A stretch of DNA of 64,000 nt, taken from NCBI GenBank assembly GCA_024235875.1, contig JACKLP010000008.1:83088-147087 (forward strand), read 5' to 3'. The DNA is from Burkholderiaceae bacterium. Lineage in GTDB: Bacteria; Pseudomonadota; Gammaproteobacteria; Burkholderiales; Burkholderiaceae_E. How positions within the stretch are numbered: position 1 is the first letter of the stretch; each line of letters opens with the position of its first letter. The position numbers were made by a program, and so were the translations under genes. This document shows positions 18,304 through 26,742 of the stretch, piece after piece. The notes beneath the pieces were generated by a model that was not told where the DNA came from, did not search any database, and saw only the letters and a program-made list of their open reading frames with translations.

Positions 18304-18322
18304 GGTGATTGCCTCCTGCGGC

Positions 18323-20032
18323 TCATTTCATGACCAGGTATTCGGGCGAAGCCAGGACGAGGAAGGTCGCGAGCATGGCTCGGTTGCGCAGCGCACCGGC
18401 GACGCGCGTGGGGTCCGCGGGAATCGTGACCGACTCGACCGCGGTCGTGATCCGCTCTCGCAGGCTGGCGCTCATGGTGCCGTGCATCAGCAGCAGGTCG
18501 AGGCGATCGGCGAGCGCGGGCGGATCGGTCGTCAGGGAGATGAGACGGGTGTAGTCCGGCTGCAGGTCGCGAGGGTTGTCGCGACCGAAGCCTCGGTCCA
18601 CCGCCACGCGCATGGTGTTCAGATAGCCGGCGACCGAGGTCTCGTGGGTAATCTGCATCTCGGGCGCCACCAGGCCGGCGTCGCCCGAGGGCGTATTCGG
18701 GGCGATGTATCCAGGGCGATAGAAGTTGAACACCGACGGTGCGCGCATGGGTGTCTGGCCGATGCTCGAACTGGCATCGTCGGTGACCCCGACGTGATAC
18801 TCGCCCGACGCCGAGACGGCCTGGAAGGCGCGCAACCATTGCGCGACCCGCAGTACCGGCTCGCGCAGCTTGCCCGCGGATGCGGACGCCGAGTTGTCGT
18901 CGCGCGCTTCCTGGTCGAACAGGACCGCGCGTATGACGGCACGCATGTCACCACGGACGCCAAGGCCGTTGTCGTTGAAGGCCGCCGAGACCCGGCCGAC
19001 GTAGGCCGGGCTCGGGTTGCTGGCAACCAGTCGCTGGATGAGTTGCCGGCCGATGAAGGGACCCACGTTCGGATGCGCGAAGAGGGTGTCGATCGCGATG
19101 CGCAGGCTTTCGTCGGGATCGGCAGACGACTGCGCCGGGATCGTCACACCCAGAAAGCGCTTCTCGCTGCCGGAGTGGTACTTCGGATAGCCTTGCATCG
19201 GCTCGACGTCGCGGTTCGGGGACTTCGTCGAGCCGCGAAAGCGCGCGTCGCTTTGATCCGGGCCGGCCCAGCTGAAGCCAGTGAAGACCTTGGCCAGGCC
19301 CGTGATGTCGTCATTGGTGTAGGTCTCGAGCGGCTTGCCGTTGCCATCCCGGCGCACGCTGCCGTCGGGGTCGAGTTCGTAGAGGCCGATGCTGAACAAC
19401 TGCATGATCTCGCGCGCAAAGTTCTCGTCCGGAACCCGCCCCGTCTCGGGGTCTTCCTTCTGATTGCGCAGGTGCGACAGGTACAGGCCCATCATCGGGT
19501 GACGCGCGACGTCCTCGAGCAGATCGCGGAAGTTGCCGAACGCGTGGCGTCCGAGCATGTCCATGTAGGCCGCGATCCCGCGCGGGTAGTCGTCGACCGT
19601 GCTGTCCGCGGCGGAGATCACGAATATCTGCGACAGCGCATAGGCGACCCGCTGGCGGAGCTGATCCGGGGCGCTCAACGCCTTTTCCCAGAAGCTGTTG
19701 TAGACCCAGTCGATGCGCGGCCTGCCATCCGAATCGGGCTTGGCGAGCTGCGCATCGAAATAGGCCAGGTGAGAACTGGCCGGCGTACCGAACTGCATCT
19801 GCAGCCAACGCTCGTATCCCATCGCGCTCATCACGCCGATCTCGGATTCGGTGCCGCCAAAGCTCGCCTGCGCCAGGAAGCGCGACCCCGCGGCCTTCGT
19901 CTGCGGATGCGCGATGGGCGCCTGGGTCGAAGTGGGGGTCAGGCCGTCGTCGCCGCCACCGCCACCACAGGCGGTCAGTACGAGTGCGATGGCCAGCGCC
20001 AAGGGGACTGATGACAGGCTGCGTGACTGCAA
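18323..20032 (-). CDS. DUF1800 family lipoprotein
   Basis: A 569-residue protein. The start is TTG at 20032, set by GGAGG 5 nt upstream. Residues 1-22 form a lipoprotein signal with lipobox LTAC followed by a glycine run. The mature protein shows the DUF1800 sequence: AAGSRFLAQASFGGTESEIG, the FGNFRDLLEDVARHPMMGLYLSHLRN core, NFAREIMQLFSIGLYELDPDG, and a C-terminal MHGTMSASLRERI region ending in VLASPEYLVMK. The function of the family is unknown. It is co-transcribed with the DUF1501 gene immediately downstream, and together they form a conserved two-gene envelope module. The 179 bp upstream (20033-20211) hold no gene I can support. Confidence 0.92.
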   Translation of the reverse strand: MQSRSLSSVPLALAIALVLTACGGGGGDDGLTPTSTQAPIAHPQTKAAGSRFLAQASFGGTESEIGVMSAMGYERWLQMQFGTPASSHLAYFDAQLAKPDSDGRPRIDWVYNSFWEKALSAPDQLRQRVAYALSQIFVISAADSTVDDYPRGIAAYMDMLGRHAFGNFRDLLEDVARHPMMGLYLSHLRNQKEDPETGRVPDENFAREIMQLFSIGLYELDPDGSVRRDGNGKPLETYTNDDITGLAKVFTGFSWAGPDQSDARFRGSTKSPNRDVEPMQGYPKYHSGSEKRFLGVTIPAQSSADPDESLRIAIDTLFAHPNVGPFIGRQLIQRLVASNPSPAYVGRVSAAFNDNGLGVRGDMRAVIRAVLFDQEARDDNSASASAGKLREPVLRVAQWLRAFQAVSASGEYHVGVTDDASSSIGQTPMRAPSVFNFYRPGYIAPNTPSGDAGLVAPEMQITHETSVAGYLNTMRVAVDRGFGRDNPRDLQPDYTRLISLTTDPPALADRLDLLLMHGTMSASLRERITTAVESVTIPADPTRVAGALRNRAMLATFLVLASPEYLVMK

Positions 20033-20211
20033 GCTCGCCTCCGTTCAGCGTGAAAAACTTCACGGCGAAGGCTAGTGGCGAGGCGGGCGGCCGCGACAGC
20101 CAATCCCCGACCAACGGTTGCGGCAACGGGACGGGCGGCCGATGGCGACGCATCGGCGGCGGCAAGAAGACGTCGGAACGGCTTGCGCATGCGCAGGCGC
20201 GGCGCGTTCCG

Positions 20212-21666
20212 TCAGGGGCGCGAGTCCACCCCGGGGCCCCGAATCACTTGCCGGAATTTCCCACTGACCGGATCGGCTCGCGGCACCTGCTCGTCGCGAT
20301 TCACCGCCACGTCCCCGAGCCCCTGGGCCACCAGGTAGTCACCCAGCGCACGGCGGATGCGCCTCCAGGCGGCGTTGCGACTCGTGCCCGCGGGTGGTGC
20401 GAAGCGAACCGAGACGGCATCGTCGGCGATCTGGATCACCTGGAATCGTGCCAGACCGGTGCCTTCCTCCACGGCGGTCTCCACGGCCAGTGGAAGCAGT
20501 CGGACCGAGCGCCCGCCAGGCGTGACGAAGCACAGGATGTCATCGCGACGGCCGTCGACCGTCAATGCCGGCAGCGGGCTGCCGCAGGGGCATGGCGAGG
20601 CCCTCATCGTGATGCTGTCGCCGAGGTCGTAGCGAATGATCGGCTGAACCCGATTGGCGAGATTCGTCAGCAGTACCGTGGTCGAGGCCGTGCCGGCCGG
20701 GACCGGTCGGTAATGCGCGTCCACGGGTTCGAGGATGACCCAGTCGCAGTTCAGGTGCAGGTGGCCGCACCCGCAATCGAAGGCGATCGCCATCGCCTCC
20801 GAGGCGCCGTAGTCCTGGAATACGCGACACTCGAAGACGGATTCGATTCGCGCCCGCTCGGCGTCGGCGAGCGTCTCGCCTCCGCACCAGATCGTCTGCG
20901 GCGCGACTCGCAGCCTGTTGGCGCGACGTTCGTCGGCGAGCAACAGCATGGTCGTGGGGTAGCTCGCGATGAAACGCGGCTCGAAGGCGTTGAGTGCCTC
21001 GACCAGCTCGCCGATCGGCTGCAGCACCGAGAAGGTGCGCGCGCATGCGTGCAGCAGCGGGTTTCGGCGACGCAGGCGCTCCCAGGTCACGACCCCCGCG
21101 TAGTGGCCGTCGATCGCCGCGAGCATTGCCATGCGCCCGCCCACGGCCAGCGTCTGCCACAGCGACTCGGCATGTTCGCGCGCCGAGAAGCGGGTGGATA
21201 GCAAGGCTTCGTAGACCGATAGCGAGGCTTCGTCCTGGACGAATATCCCGGGCTCTCCCGTGCTGCCCGAACTGGTCCACAACACGTATCGATCGCGATA
21301 CGGCTCGCCGATGCGGGCCGGGTCGGAAATGAAGCGGCGGACTTCATCGAGCCGGATCGACCGGTCGGTGACCCAGTCGTCGAATCGATGCATCAACGTC
21401 TGCCGGCGCACGACCGGCAAGGATTGGAGCGAGGCTCGGCCCGGGTCGATGTCTCGATAGAGTTCGCGATAGATGGGGGAGTTTGCGGCCGCATGGGCGA
21501 CCAGACCCGCGAGACGGGCGTCGCGCCGCTTCGCCAGGCCCGCTGCGTCGGCATGCACGGCCATCATGCAGTCCTGGGTCGAACCCCACCAACGCCACCA
21601 TTGCGAAAGCTCGCGGATCGGCCCCAGCGCCAGTCGCCATGGGTCGAAGGGGTCCGGTCGGCTCAT
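20212..21666 (-). CDS. Phenylacetate-CoA-ligase-like adenylate-forming enzyme (PaaK/CapK family)
   Basis: A 484-residue adenylate-forming protein. It has the P-loop SSGSTGEPGIFV near residue 140, the aromatic/acidic motif RVFQDYGASEAMAIAFDCGCGHLHLN, and IIRYDLGDSITM further on. CGCG and CPCG cysteine pairs resemble the zinc-binding pattern of the coenzyme F390 synthetase/PaaK group. It would activate a carboxylate, often aromatic, as acyl-AMP and acyl-CoA. It is the last gene of a minus-strand run that begins with the tripartite carboxylate transporter, so its substrate is probably what the transporter brings in (inference). It is more divergent than true PaaK, so I do not assign phenylacetate. 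Confidence 0.8.
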   Translation of the reverse strand: MSRPDPFDPWRLALGPIRELSQWWRWWGSTQDCMMAVHADAAGLAKRRDARLAGLVAHAAANSPIYRELYRDIDPGRASLQSLPVVRRQTLMHRFDDWVTDRSIRLDEVRRFISDPARIGEPYRDRYVLWTSSGSTGEPGIFVQDEASLSVYEALLSTRFSAREHAESLWQTLAVGGRMAMLAAIDGHYAGVVTWERLRRRNPLLHACARTFSVLQPIGELVEALNAFEPRFIASYPTTMLLLADERRANRLRVAPQTIWCGGETLADAERARIESVFECRVFQDYGASEAMAIAFDCGCGHLHLNCDWVILEPVDAHYRPVPAGTASTTVLLTNLANRVQPIIRYDLGDSITMRASPCPCGSPLPALTVDGRRDDILCFVTPGGRSVRLLPLAVETAVEEGTGLARFQVIQIADDAVSVRFAPPAGTSRNAAWRRIRRALGDYLVAQGLGDVAVNRDEQVPRADPVSGKFRQVIRGPGVDSRP

Positions 21667-21693
21667 GACCGGTCCCGGGCGGGTACAGGACGC

Positions 21694-22392
21694 TCAGATC
21701 GGTGCGTCGTCCTCGAACCGCTCCGCCTGGCGCGACCCGGATGCGTCCGGTACGTCGAAACCGGTCCCGTAGTGACGTTGGAAGTCCTCGGCGATCCGCG
21801 CCAGCGGCAGGTCCGAGAAGGTCCCGTGGTCGGCCAGATACTGCATGTGAAGACGGCCGAGAGCATCGTGTTCCTGGTAGAGGGCGTCCGAGCGCCCGTC
21901 GAACTCCGTGGGTCGCACACCGAAGCGGTCGCACAACTCGATATTGAACGCCGGAACGGCCTTCACCCACTTGCCCTCGATCAACATCGCGACATATCCG
22001 TGGTCATAGAAGACATCGACGCCGCCCATGCGGCGGCGCAGTTTCTCGGTGTTCAGATGATTGACCACGTCGGCCAGGCCGATCGCCGAGGCGATTCCGA
22101 GCGCACGCGCGCAGGCGGCGAGCAGGACCGCCTTGGGAACGCACCAGCCGTAGCCGGCGGTCACCACCGCGCTGGCCCGATAGCTCTCGGGCGCCCAGGA
22201 GAATCGGTAGGGGTCGTAGCGGATGCGATCGCGTACGGCGTAGAAGAGCGCAACCGCCTGTTCACGCTCCCCGCGGGCGTCGCCGATGGCGGCGGCGACG
22301 AAATCGCGCACGATCGGATGCTCGTGATCGAGGAAGGCCGTGGTCTCCAGGTGACCGTCAGCCGATCGGGGTAGCTTGGGCGAGTGAAGCAT
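21694..22392 (-). CDS. Transglutaminase-like domain protein
   Basis: A 232-residue cytosolic protein, with the start taken at 22392 where conserved sequence begins (MLHSPKLPRS). The transglutaminase/arylamine-peptidase-like fold is indicated by AVALFYAVRDRIRYDPY, then GYGWCVPKAVLLAACARALGI with nucleophile C84, and FYDHGYVAMLIEGKWVKAVPAFN with H132. The third catalytic acidic residue is not obvious in the usual place. Members of this bacterial family are uncharacterised cysteine hydrolases or amide transferases. It lies 14 bp downstream of the cyclase-family gene and 27 bp upstream of the PaaK-like gene, inside the transporter operon. Confidence 0.82.
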   Translation of the reverse strand: MLHSPKLPRSADGHLETTAFLDHEHPIVRDFVAAAIGDARGEREQAVALFYAVRDRIRYDPYRFSWAPESYRASAVVTAGYGWCVPKAVLLAACARALGIASAIGLADVVNHLNTEKLRRRMGGVDVFYDHGYVAMLIEGKWVKAVPAFNIELCDRFGVRPTEFDGRSDALYQEHDALGRLHMQYLADHGTFSDLPLARIAEDFQRHYGTGFDVPDASGSRQAERFEDDAPI

Positions 22393-22406
22393 GGGGGTCG
22401 TGGATC

Positions 22407-23438
22407 CTATACGGTGGCGATCGGCGTCGCCGGCGAGCCGACCGCCCCGGGCAGGCGCAAGGGCGGGGCCGTGAGCAGGAAGCGTGAGCGCGAATGGGCG
22501 CGCAGCCAGCCGGCCAGTTCGGACAAATACCAGATCTCGCCGAGCGGAATGCCGAGCTTGAACAGGCAATGCTCGTGCAGGGGCATCAGTGCGCAATCGC
22601 CGGGACCCTTGCCGACCGATACGTCTTCGACCGCGTAGTTGTCGGCGATCAGCGCGGCGATGCCGGACTCGGTGATCCAGTCCAGAAGCCGGGCATCGCG
22701 ACTGTCGAGCACCGGGCAGATGCGATGGATCGCTTCCGGGTCGGGCTGGCGGCGCCACTCGAGCAGCCGTCGCCCGAAGCCAGTATGCAAGAGGAGCATG
22801 TCGCCCGGCTCGACGCTCACCCCGTCGGCATCCATGATCCGCATCAGTTCATCGTAGCCGACGGCGACGCGTTCATCGCCATGATGGGCATTGAGGTCGA
22901 CCAGTACGCCGCGGCCCTGGACGCCGTGGACGGCGAAGTTCTCGATGCCGAGATTGCGCACGCCGCTGCGCATCGCCTCGCCTTCGCCGTCGGCCAGCGG
23001 CAGTTCGACGCCGCCGCGAAAGCCGTTGTAGAAGACCGGTTCGGCCCGACCGTCGTCGTCGGCATCGAACAGGCTCCCGGCATGGGCAAAGCTATCCCAC
23101 TGGGTCGAGTACTGGAGGTGGATCAGGGCGGCATCGTCATTGATGACGTCGGTGGCGCCGGGCGTGTCGCGTCGGGCCTCGTACATCCATCGCGGCACGC
23201 TAGCGTGGGCGGTCGGTCGCAGCCGCGGCGGATGGCGACGCGGGTTCAGCACGTTGCCGCCCGGATGGTCCAGTGGCAGGCTCAGGCAGAACGTGAGGCC
23301 CTCGCGGACTTCGGCCACGCCTTGTCTGACCTTGGCGGCGTCGATCAGATTCAGTCGACCGAGTTGGTCGTCGTCTCCGAACTCGCCCCAGTTCGAACCG
23401 GGTGGTCGCTTCTTCCAGCGACGCTGGGACTCGCTCAT
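22407..23438 (-). CDS. Cyclase/kynurenine-formamidase-like metal hydrolase
   Basis: A 343-residue member of the cyclase family (PF04199). The N-terminus SNWGEFGDDDQLGRLNLI and the metal-binding stretch YSTQWDSFAHAG, a variant of HxGTHxD, are typical of the long subgroup. GVLVDLNAHHGDERVAVGYDEL and GDMLLLHTGFGRRLLEW follow. Of two adjacent ATG codons I choose 23438, which lies 4 nt after GGAGG; the other at 23441 is too close. These enzymes hydrolyse cyclic or N-formyl amides, or esters. The gene follows the Bug receptor gene with a 9-bp hairpin in the gap and lies within the transporter operon. Confidence 0.88.
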   Translation of the reverse strand: MSESQRRWKKRPPGSNWGEFGDDDQLGRLNLIDAAKVRQGVAEVREGLTFCLSLPLDHPGGNVLNPRRHPPRLRPTAHASVPRWMYEARRDTPGATDVINDDAALIHLQYSTQWDSFAHAGSLFDADDDGRAEPVFYNGFRGGVELPLADGEGEAMRSGVRNLGIENFAVHGVQGRGVLVDLNAHHGDERVAVGYDELMRIMDADGVSVEPGDMLLLHTGFGRRLLEWRRQPDPEAIHRICPVLDSRDARLLDWITESGIAALIADNYAVEDVSVGKGPGDCALMPLHEHCLFKLGIPLGEIWYLSELAGWLRAHSRSRFLLTAPPLRLPGAVGSPATPIATV

Positions 23439-23468
23439 CATTCCTCCGGGACTTCGTGATCCATCATC

Positions 23469-23496
23469 GCGCGCACGACTGGCGTGCCGTGCGCGC
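23469..23496. other. Stem-loop between the Bug receptor gene and the cyclase gene
   Basis: GCGCGCACG (23469-23477) and CGTGCGCGC (23488-23496) form a perfect 9-bp stem with a 10-nt loop in the 84-bp gap. There is no following T-run on either strand, so it is more likely an mRNA-stability or processing hairpin than a terminator. Confidence 0.5.
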
Positions 23497-23522
23497 CGCC
23501 TTCGATGGTAAGACCAATCGGG

Positions 23523-24488
23523 CTACTTCTTCTTCAAGTCGGACAGCAGTGCGGTGAGGGCCTTCTGTCGTTCCTGCCACATCACGCGAACCTGATCGCG
23601 CTTGATCACCCGGACGGGCGAGCCGCCCGCCTTCATCTGCTTGAGCGAACGCGGATGCGAGAACATCGCCGGCACCCGTTCGGCGAGCCGGTCGATCACG
23701 GCCTGCGGCGTGCCCTTGCGCACCATCACGCCGCGGAAGTTCACGCTCGAGTCGTCGATGTCGATGCCTTGCTCGCGAAAGGTCGGCACGTCGGGCAGGA
23801 AGTCCTTGTTCCGTTCGAGATCGGCGATCGCGAGGATTCGGACCTGGTCGCGCGCCCGGAATGCGTCGGAGAGATTGTTGAATCCCGCCATCACCTGGCC
23901 TGCGATCACCGATTTCATCGCCGGGGCGCCGCCCTTCTCGGGGATGTAGGCGAGCTTCGTGGCGCTTGCCTTTTGCAACTGCAGCATCGCGATGTGATGA
24001 CCGACATAGAGGCCGGCACCGTTGACGGTGAGCTTGCCCGGATTCTTCTTGGCGAACTCGACCAGGTCCTTGGCGGACTTGAACGGGCTCGCCTTGGGCA
24101 CGATCAGGACCGCCGGATCGGCCCCCCAGTTCGCGATCGGCTCCAGATTGTCGATGTTGTACTTGGTCTTGCCGGTGATGGACTGGGCGATGAAATGCGG
24201 GACGTTGTACGCGGCCAGCTCATAGCCGTCGGTGGATGCCTTGTCGGCGAACGCGTTCCAGCCGACCTTGCCGCCGGCACCGGCCTTGTTGATGATCACG
24301 ATCGGCTGGCCGAGCAGCTTGGCGTCGGCTGCCATCATCGTCACGATTCGCGCCTGGAAGTCGGTTGCGCCGCCGGGTGAGTACGAGACCATCAGCGAGA
24401 TCGGCCGCGACGGATAGTCGTCGGCTTGCGCGCCCGTCGCCGTGGCGAGTGCGAGCGCGCCCATCAGGATGCGGATCTTGGTGTTCAT
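23523..24488 (-). CDS. Tripartite tricarboxylate transporter receptor (Bug/TctC family)
   Basis: A 321-residue periplasmic binding protein. Signal peptide residues 1-22 end in GAQA, followed by DDYPSRPISLMVSYSPGGATDFQARIV, the standard Bug N-terminus. The carboxylate-binding loop region (INKAGAGGKVGWNAFADKASTDGYEL) and the C-terminal pattern EQGIDIDDSSVNFRGVMVRKGTPQAVIDRL are present. Such receptors capture carboxylates, amides or related acids for the TctAB permease. In this locus the receptor gene is third, after the two permease genes, whereas the usual order is C-B-A. The ligand is unknown. Confidence 0.93.
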   Translation of the reverse strand: MNTKIRILMGALALATATGAQADDYPSRPISLMVSYSPGGATDFQARIVTMMAADAKLLGQPIVIINKAGAGGKVGWNAFADKASTDGYELAAYNVPHFIAQSITGKTKYNIDNLEPIANWGADPAVLIVPKASPFKSAKDLVEFAKKNPGKLTVNGAGLYVGHHIAMLQLQKASATKLAYIPEKGGAPAMKSVIAGQVMAGFNNLSDAFRARDQVRILAIADLERNKDFLPDVPTFREQGIDIDDSSVNFRGVMVRKGTPQAVIDRLAERVPAMFSHPRSLKQMKAGGSPVRVIKRDQVRVMWQERQKALTALLSDLKKK

Positions 24489-24527
24489 GTCAGCGCTCCT
24501 TCAGCACAATGGCCCAGCCGGGCCGGG

Positions 24528-24989
24528 TCAGATCAGGATGCCGCGCGGCAATTGCACCTGCAGCACGACCGAGAAAAGCAGGTAGAGGACGATGGCGGTC
24601 CCGACGCCCACGCCCGCCTGTGCGGCGATGCGGCGCGGCGTGCGAGGCGCCGGGTCATAGAGGGTGTGGATCGTGAAGACCGTCACCGCGCCCGCCAGGT
24701 AGAAGCCGAGGGCCTCGGCGCCCCAGAACACATAGATCGCCAGCACCGTCAGGCCCGGTAGTGCGTGGCGAAGCGTGCCGTTCGCGCGTGGCTCGGACGC
24801 GCGGGCCCGCAGGCTCTGCAGCAGGTTCACGAAGGCGAACAGCAGCATGGCGACCGAGACCAGGCGCGGGAACAGGTACGCGCGCGCATCGTCGGCATCG
24901 AAGCTGTGCCACGCGATCACGGCCGCCAACACGGTGACCCCCAGTGCGGGCAGCCATGCGAACCCGGCGCGGCTGGCGGTCCGGCTCAT
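24528..24989 (-). CDS. Tripartite tricarboxylate transporter small permease subunit (TctB-like)
   Basis: A 153-residue integral membrane protein with four hydrophobic segments (about residues 12-27, 40-57, 82-112 and 130-148), the size and layout of TctB. Its start overlaps the tctA-like stop by 4 nt, which argues for a stoichiometric membrane complex. A small GC hairpin (GGCCC/GGGCC) follows before the receptor gene and could tune the relative expression of the three components. Confidence 0.88.
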   Translation of the reverse strand: MSRTASRAGFAWLPALGVTVLAAVIAWHSFDADDARAYLFPRLVSVAMLLFAFVNLLQSLRARASEPRANGTLRHALPGLTVLAIYVFWGAEALGFYLAGAVTVFTIHTLYDPAPRTPRRIAAQAGVGVGTAIVLYLLFSVVLQVQLPRGILI

Positions 24990-26497
24990 GCGGCCTCCCC
25001 GAGCACATGCTCGCGCGCGCGCTCACGCCGTTCCATCCAGACGCTGTAGACGACCGAGGCGAGGCATACCCCGATCAGAGTGAGGTTCAGCGGCCCGCTC
25101 AGAAAGTAGTCGGCCATGCCGTTGCCCGCCTCGGCGATCAGGCGTCCCTGGACATAGTTGGTTTCGGCGATCGGCCCCAGGATCAGGCCCAGCACCAGGG
25201 GGGCGGCCGAGAACCCCAGCTTGCCCAGGTAGTGCATGCCCACGCCGAGCACGGCCATCACGAGTACGTCCGCGTAGGACTGCTGCACCGCATAGGCACC
25301 GAACACCGACAGCACCAGCACGGTGCCGGCCATGATCGACTGGGGCACGCGCGCGACCCGGGCCGCGAGGCCGGCCAGGTACAGGCCCAGCACCACCATC
25401 AGCAACTGGCCGATCAGCATGGAGTCGATGAAGGTCCAAGCGACCTCCGGGTGATTCTCGAACAGATCCGAGCCGGGAAAGATGCCATGGATCAGCAACC
25501 CGCCGAGCAGCACGGCCGCGGTCGGGCTGCCGGGAATGCTGAGCGTTAGCAGCGGCACCAGCGATGGACCCACCATGGCATTGTTCGCGCACTCGGCCGC
25601 GATCACGCCCTCGGATACGCCTTCGCCGAAGCGGCTGCGCTGGGGCGAGAACTTGCGCGACTGGTCGTAGGCGACGAGCCCCGCGATCTGTCCACCGACG
25701 CCCGGAATCAGTCCGATCAGGATGCCGACCAATGAACCGATGGTCAGCGCCCGCGGATGCGCCGCCGTTTCGCGAATCGCGGCCGAGATCCGGTGGGGCC
25801 GGGTCTCGAAGGTCGTGATGTCGACCTGCCTCCGGCCCTTCTCGAACATGTCGATGACTTGCGGGATCGCGAACAGGCCGATCAAGGCCGCGATGATGTT
25901 GACGCCACCGGTGAGTGCATCGGTGAACACGAAGCGCTCGACCCCCTGGATGTCGTCATAGCCGATCGTGGAGAGCCACATGCCGAGGCAGCCCGAGAGC
26001 ATTCCCTTGCCGACGGACTTCGAGTCGAGCGTGCCGATGACCGTGACGCCGAGGATTGCCATCCAGAACAGGTGCGACGGCCCGAATTCGAGCGCCCAGC
26101 GAGCCAGCACCGGAGTCAGGAACATCAGGACCAGCACCCCGAGCACGCCGCCGATGCCGGACGCCAGAAACGCGAGCTGGAGCGCGCGGGCACCGTCGCC
26201 GCGACGCGCCATCGGATAGCCGTCGAGCGTGGTGGCGATGTTGGCCGGCGCGCCTGGAATGCGCAGCAGGATCGCGGAAACGGCGCCACCTGCGACGGTC
26301 GATGTATAGGTGGCGCCAAGCAGGATCAGACCGTTGACGGCCTCCATGCGGAACGTGAACGGGATCAGCAGCGCGACCGCCATGGTCGGCGACAGCCCCG
26401 GCGTGGCGCCCAGCACAAGGCCACCGACCGTGCCGACGACCAGCAGCAGAATGGGCATTGGCGCCAGGACGCCGCCCAGGTACTCGAGGAACTCCAT
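24986..26497 (-). CDS. Tripartite tricarboxylate transporter large permease subunit (TctA-like)
   Basis: A 503-residue permease with about 11-12 transmembrane helices. The TctA signatures are exact: LVLGATPGLSPTMAVALLIPFTF near the start, then SAILLRIPGAPANIATTLDGYPMARRGDGARAL, IGLIPGVGGQIAGLVAYDQSR and LLTLSIPGSPTAAVLLGGLLIHG. I start at ATG 26497 after GGGGGAGAC. It is the first gene of the minus-strand operon and faces the divergent aldehyde dehydrogenase/CoA-ligase operon across 245 bp. It presumably imports, with the Bug receptor, a carboxylate used by that locus. Confidence 0.94.
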   Translation of the reverse strand: MEFLEYLGGVLAPMPILLLVVGTVGGLVLGATPGLSPTMAVALLIPFTFRMEAVNGLILLGATYTSTVAGGAVSAILLRIPGAPANIATTLDGYPMARRGDGARALQLAFLASGIGGVLGVLVLMFLTPVLARWALEFGPSHLFWMAILGVTVIGTLDSKSVGKGMLSGCLGMWLSTIGYDDIQGVERFVFTDALTGGVNIIAALIGLFAIPQVIDMFEKGRRQVDITTFETRPHRISAAIRETAAHPRALTIGSLVGILIGLIPGVGGQIAGLVAYDQSRKFSPQRSRFGEGVSEGVIAAECANNAMVGPSLVPLLTLSIPGSPTAAVLLGGLLIHGIFPGSDLFENHPEVAWTFIDSMLIGQLLMVVLGLYLAGLAARVARVPQSIMAGTVLVLSVFGAYAVQQSYADVLVMAVLGVGMHYLGKLGFSAAPLVLGLILGPIAETNYVQGRLIAEAGNGMADYFLSGPLNLTLIGVCLASVVYSVWMERRERAREHVLGEAA

Positions 26498-26662
26498 GTC
26501 TCCCCCGCTCTCGGTGCGACGGCCGCAGGTGGGCCGGGCATTGTTTCGGGTCAGCTTAGCAGCGCGACGCGCAGTGGTGTGTGCCCGTGTGGCGGGTCGG
26601 TTCCGATTTCGTTGGCGTTCCCGGTGCGTCGACGCGTGCCTGTCGGACACGGTCGCCGCGAG

Positions 26663-26682
26663 CGCAAGGCGGTCGCCTTGCG
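26663..26682. promoter_or_regulatory. 20-bp perfect inverted repeat, candidate operator
   Basis: CGCAAGGCG-GT-CGCCTTGCG is a perfect 9+2+9 dyad in the divergent intergenic region, 60 bp before the aldehyde dehydrogenase start. A TACACT hexamer, possibly a weak -10, occupies exactly the 6 bp between this repeat and the next palindrome. No regulator gene is adjacent. Confidence 0.55.
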
Positions 26683-26688
26683 TACACT

Positions 26689-26702
26689 CCCGATGCATCG
26701 GG
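26689..26702. promoter_or_regulatory. 14-bp perfect palindrome, candidate second operator
   Basis: CCCGATGCATCGGG is a perfect palindrome 6 bp after the 20-bp repeat and 40 bp before the ATG at 26743. If TACACT at 26683-26688 is the -10 element, transcription would start inside this palindrome, a position suited to repression. Confidence 0.45.
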
Positions 26703-26742
26703 TCGGTTGGGGCGATGCCCGTTGCAAAGGAGACATGAGACG

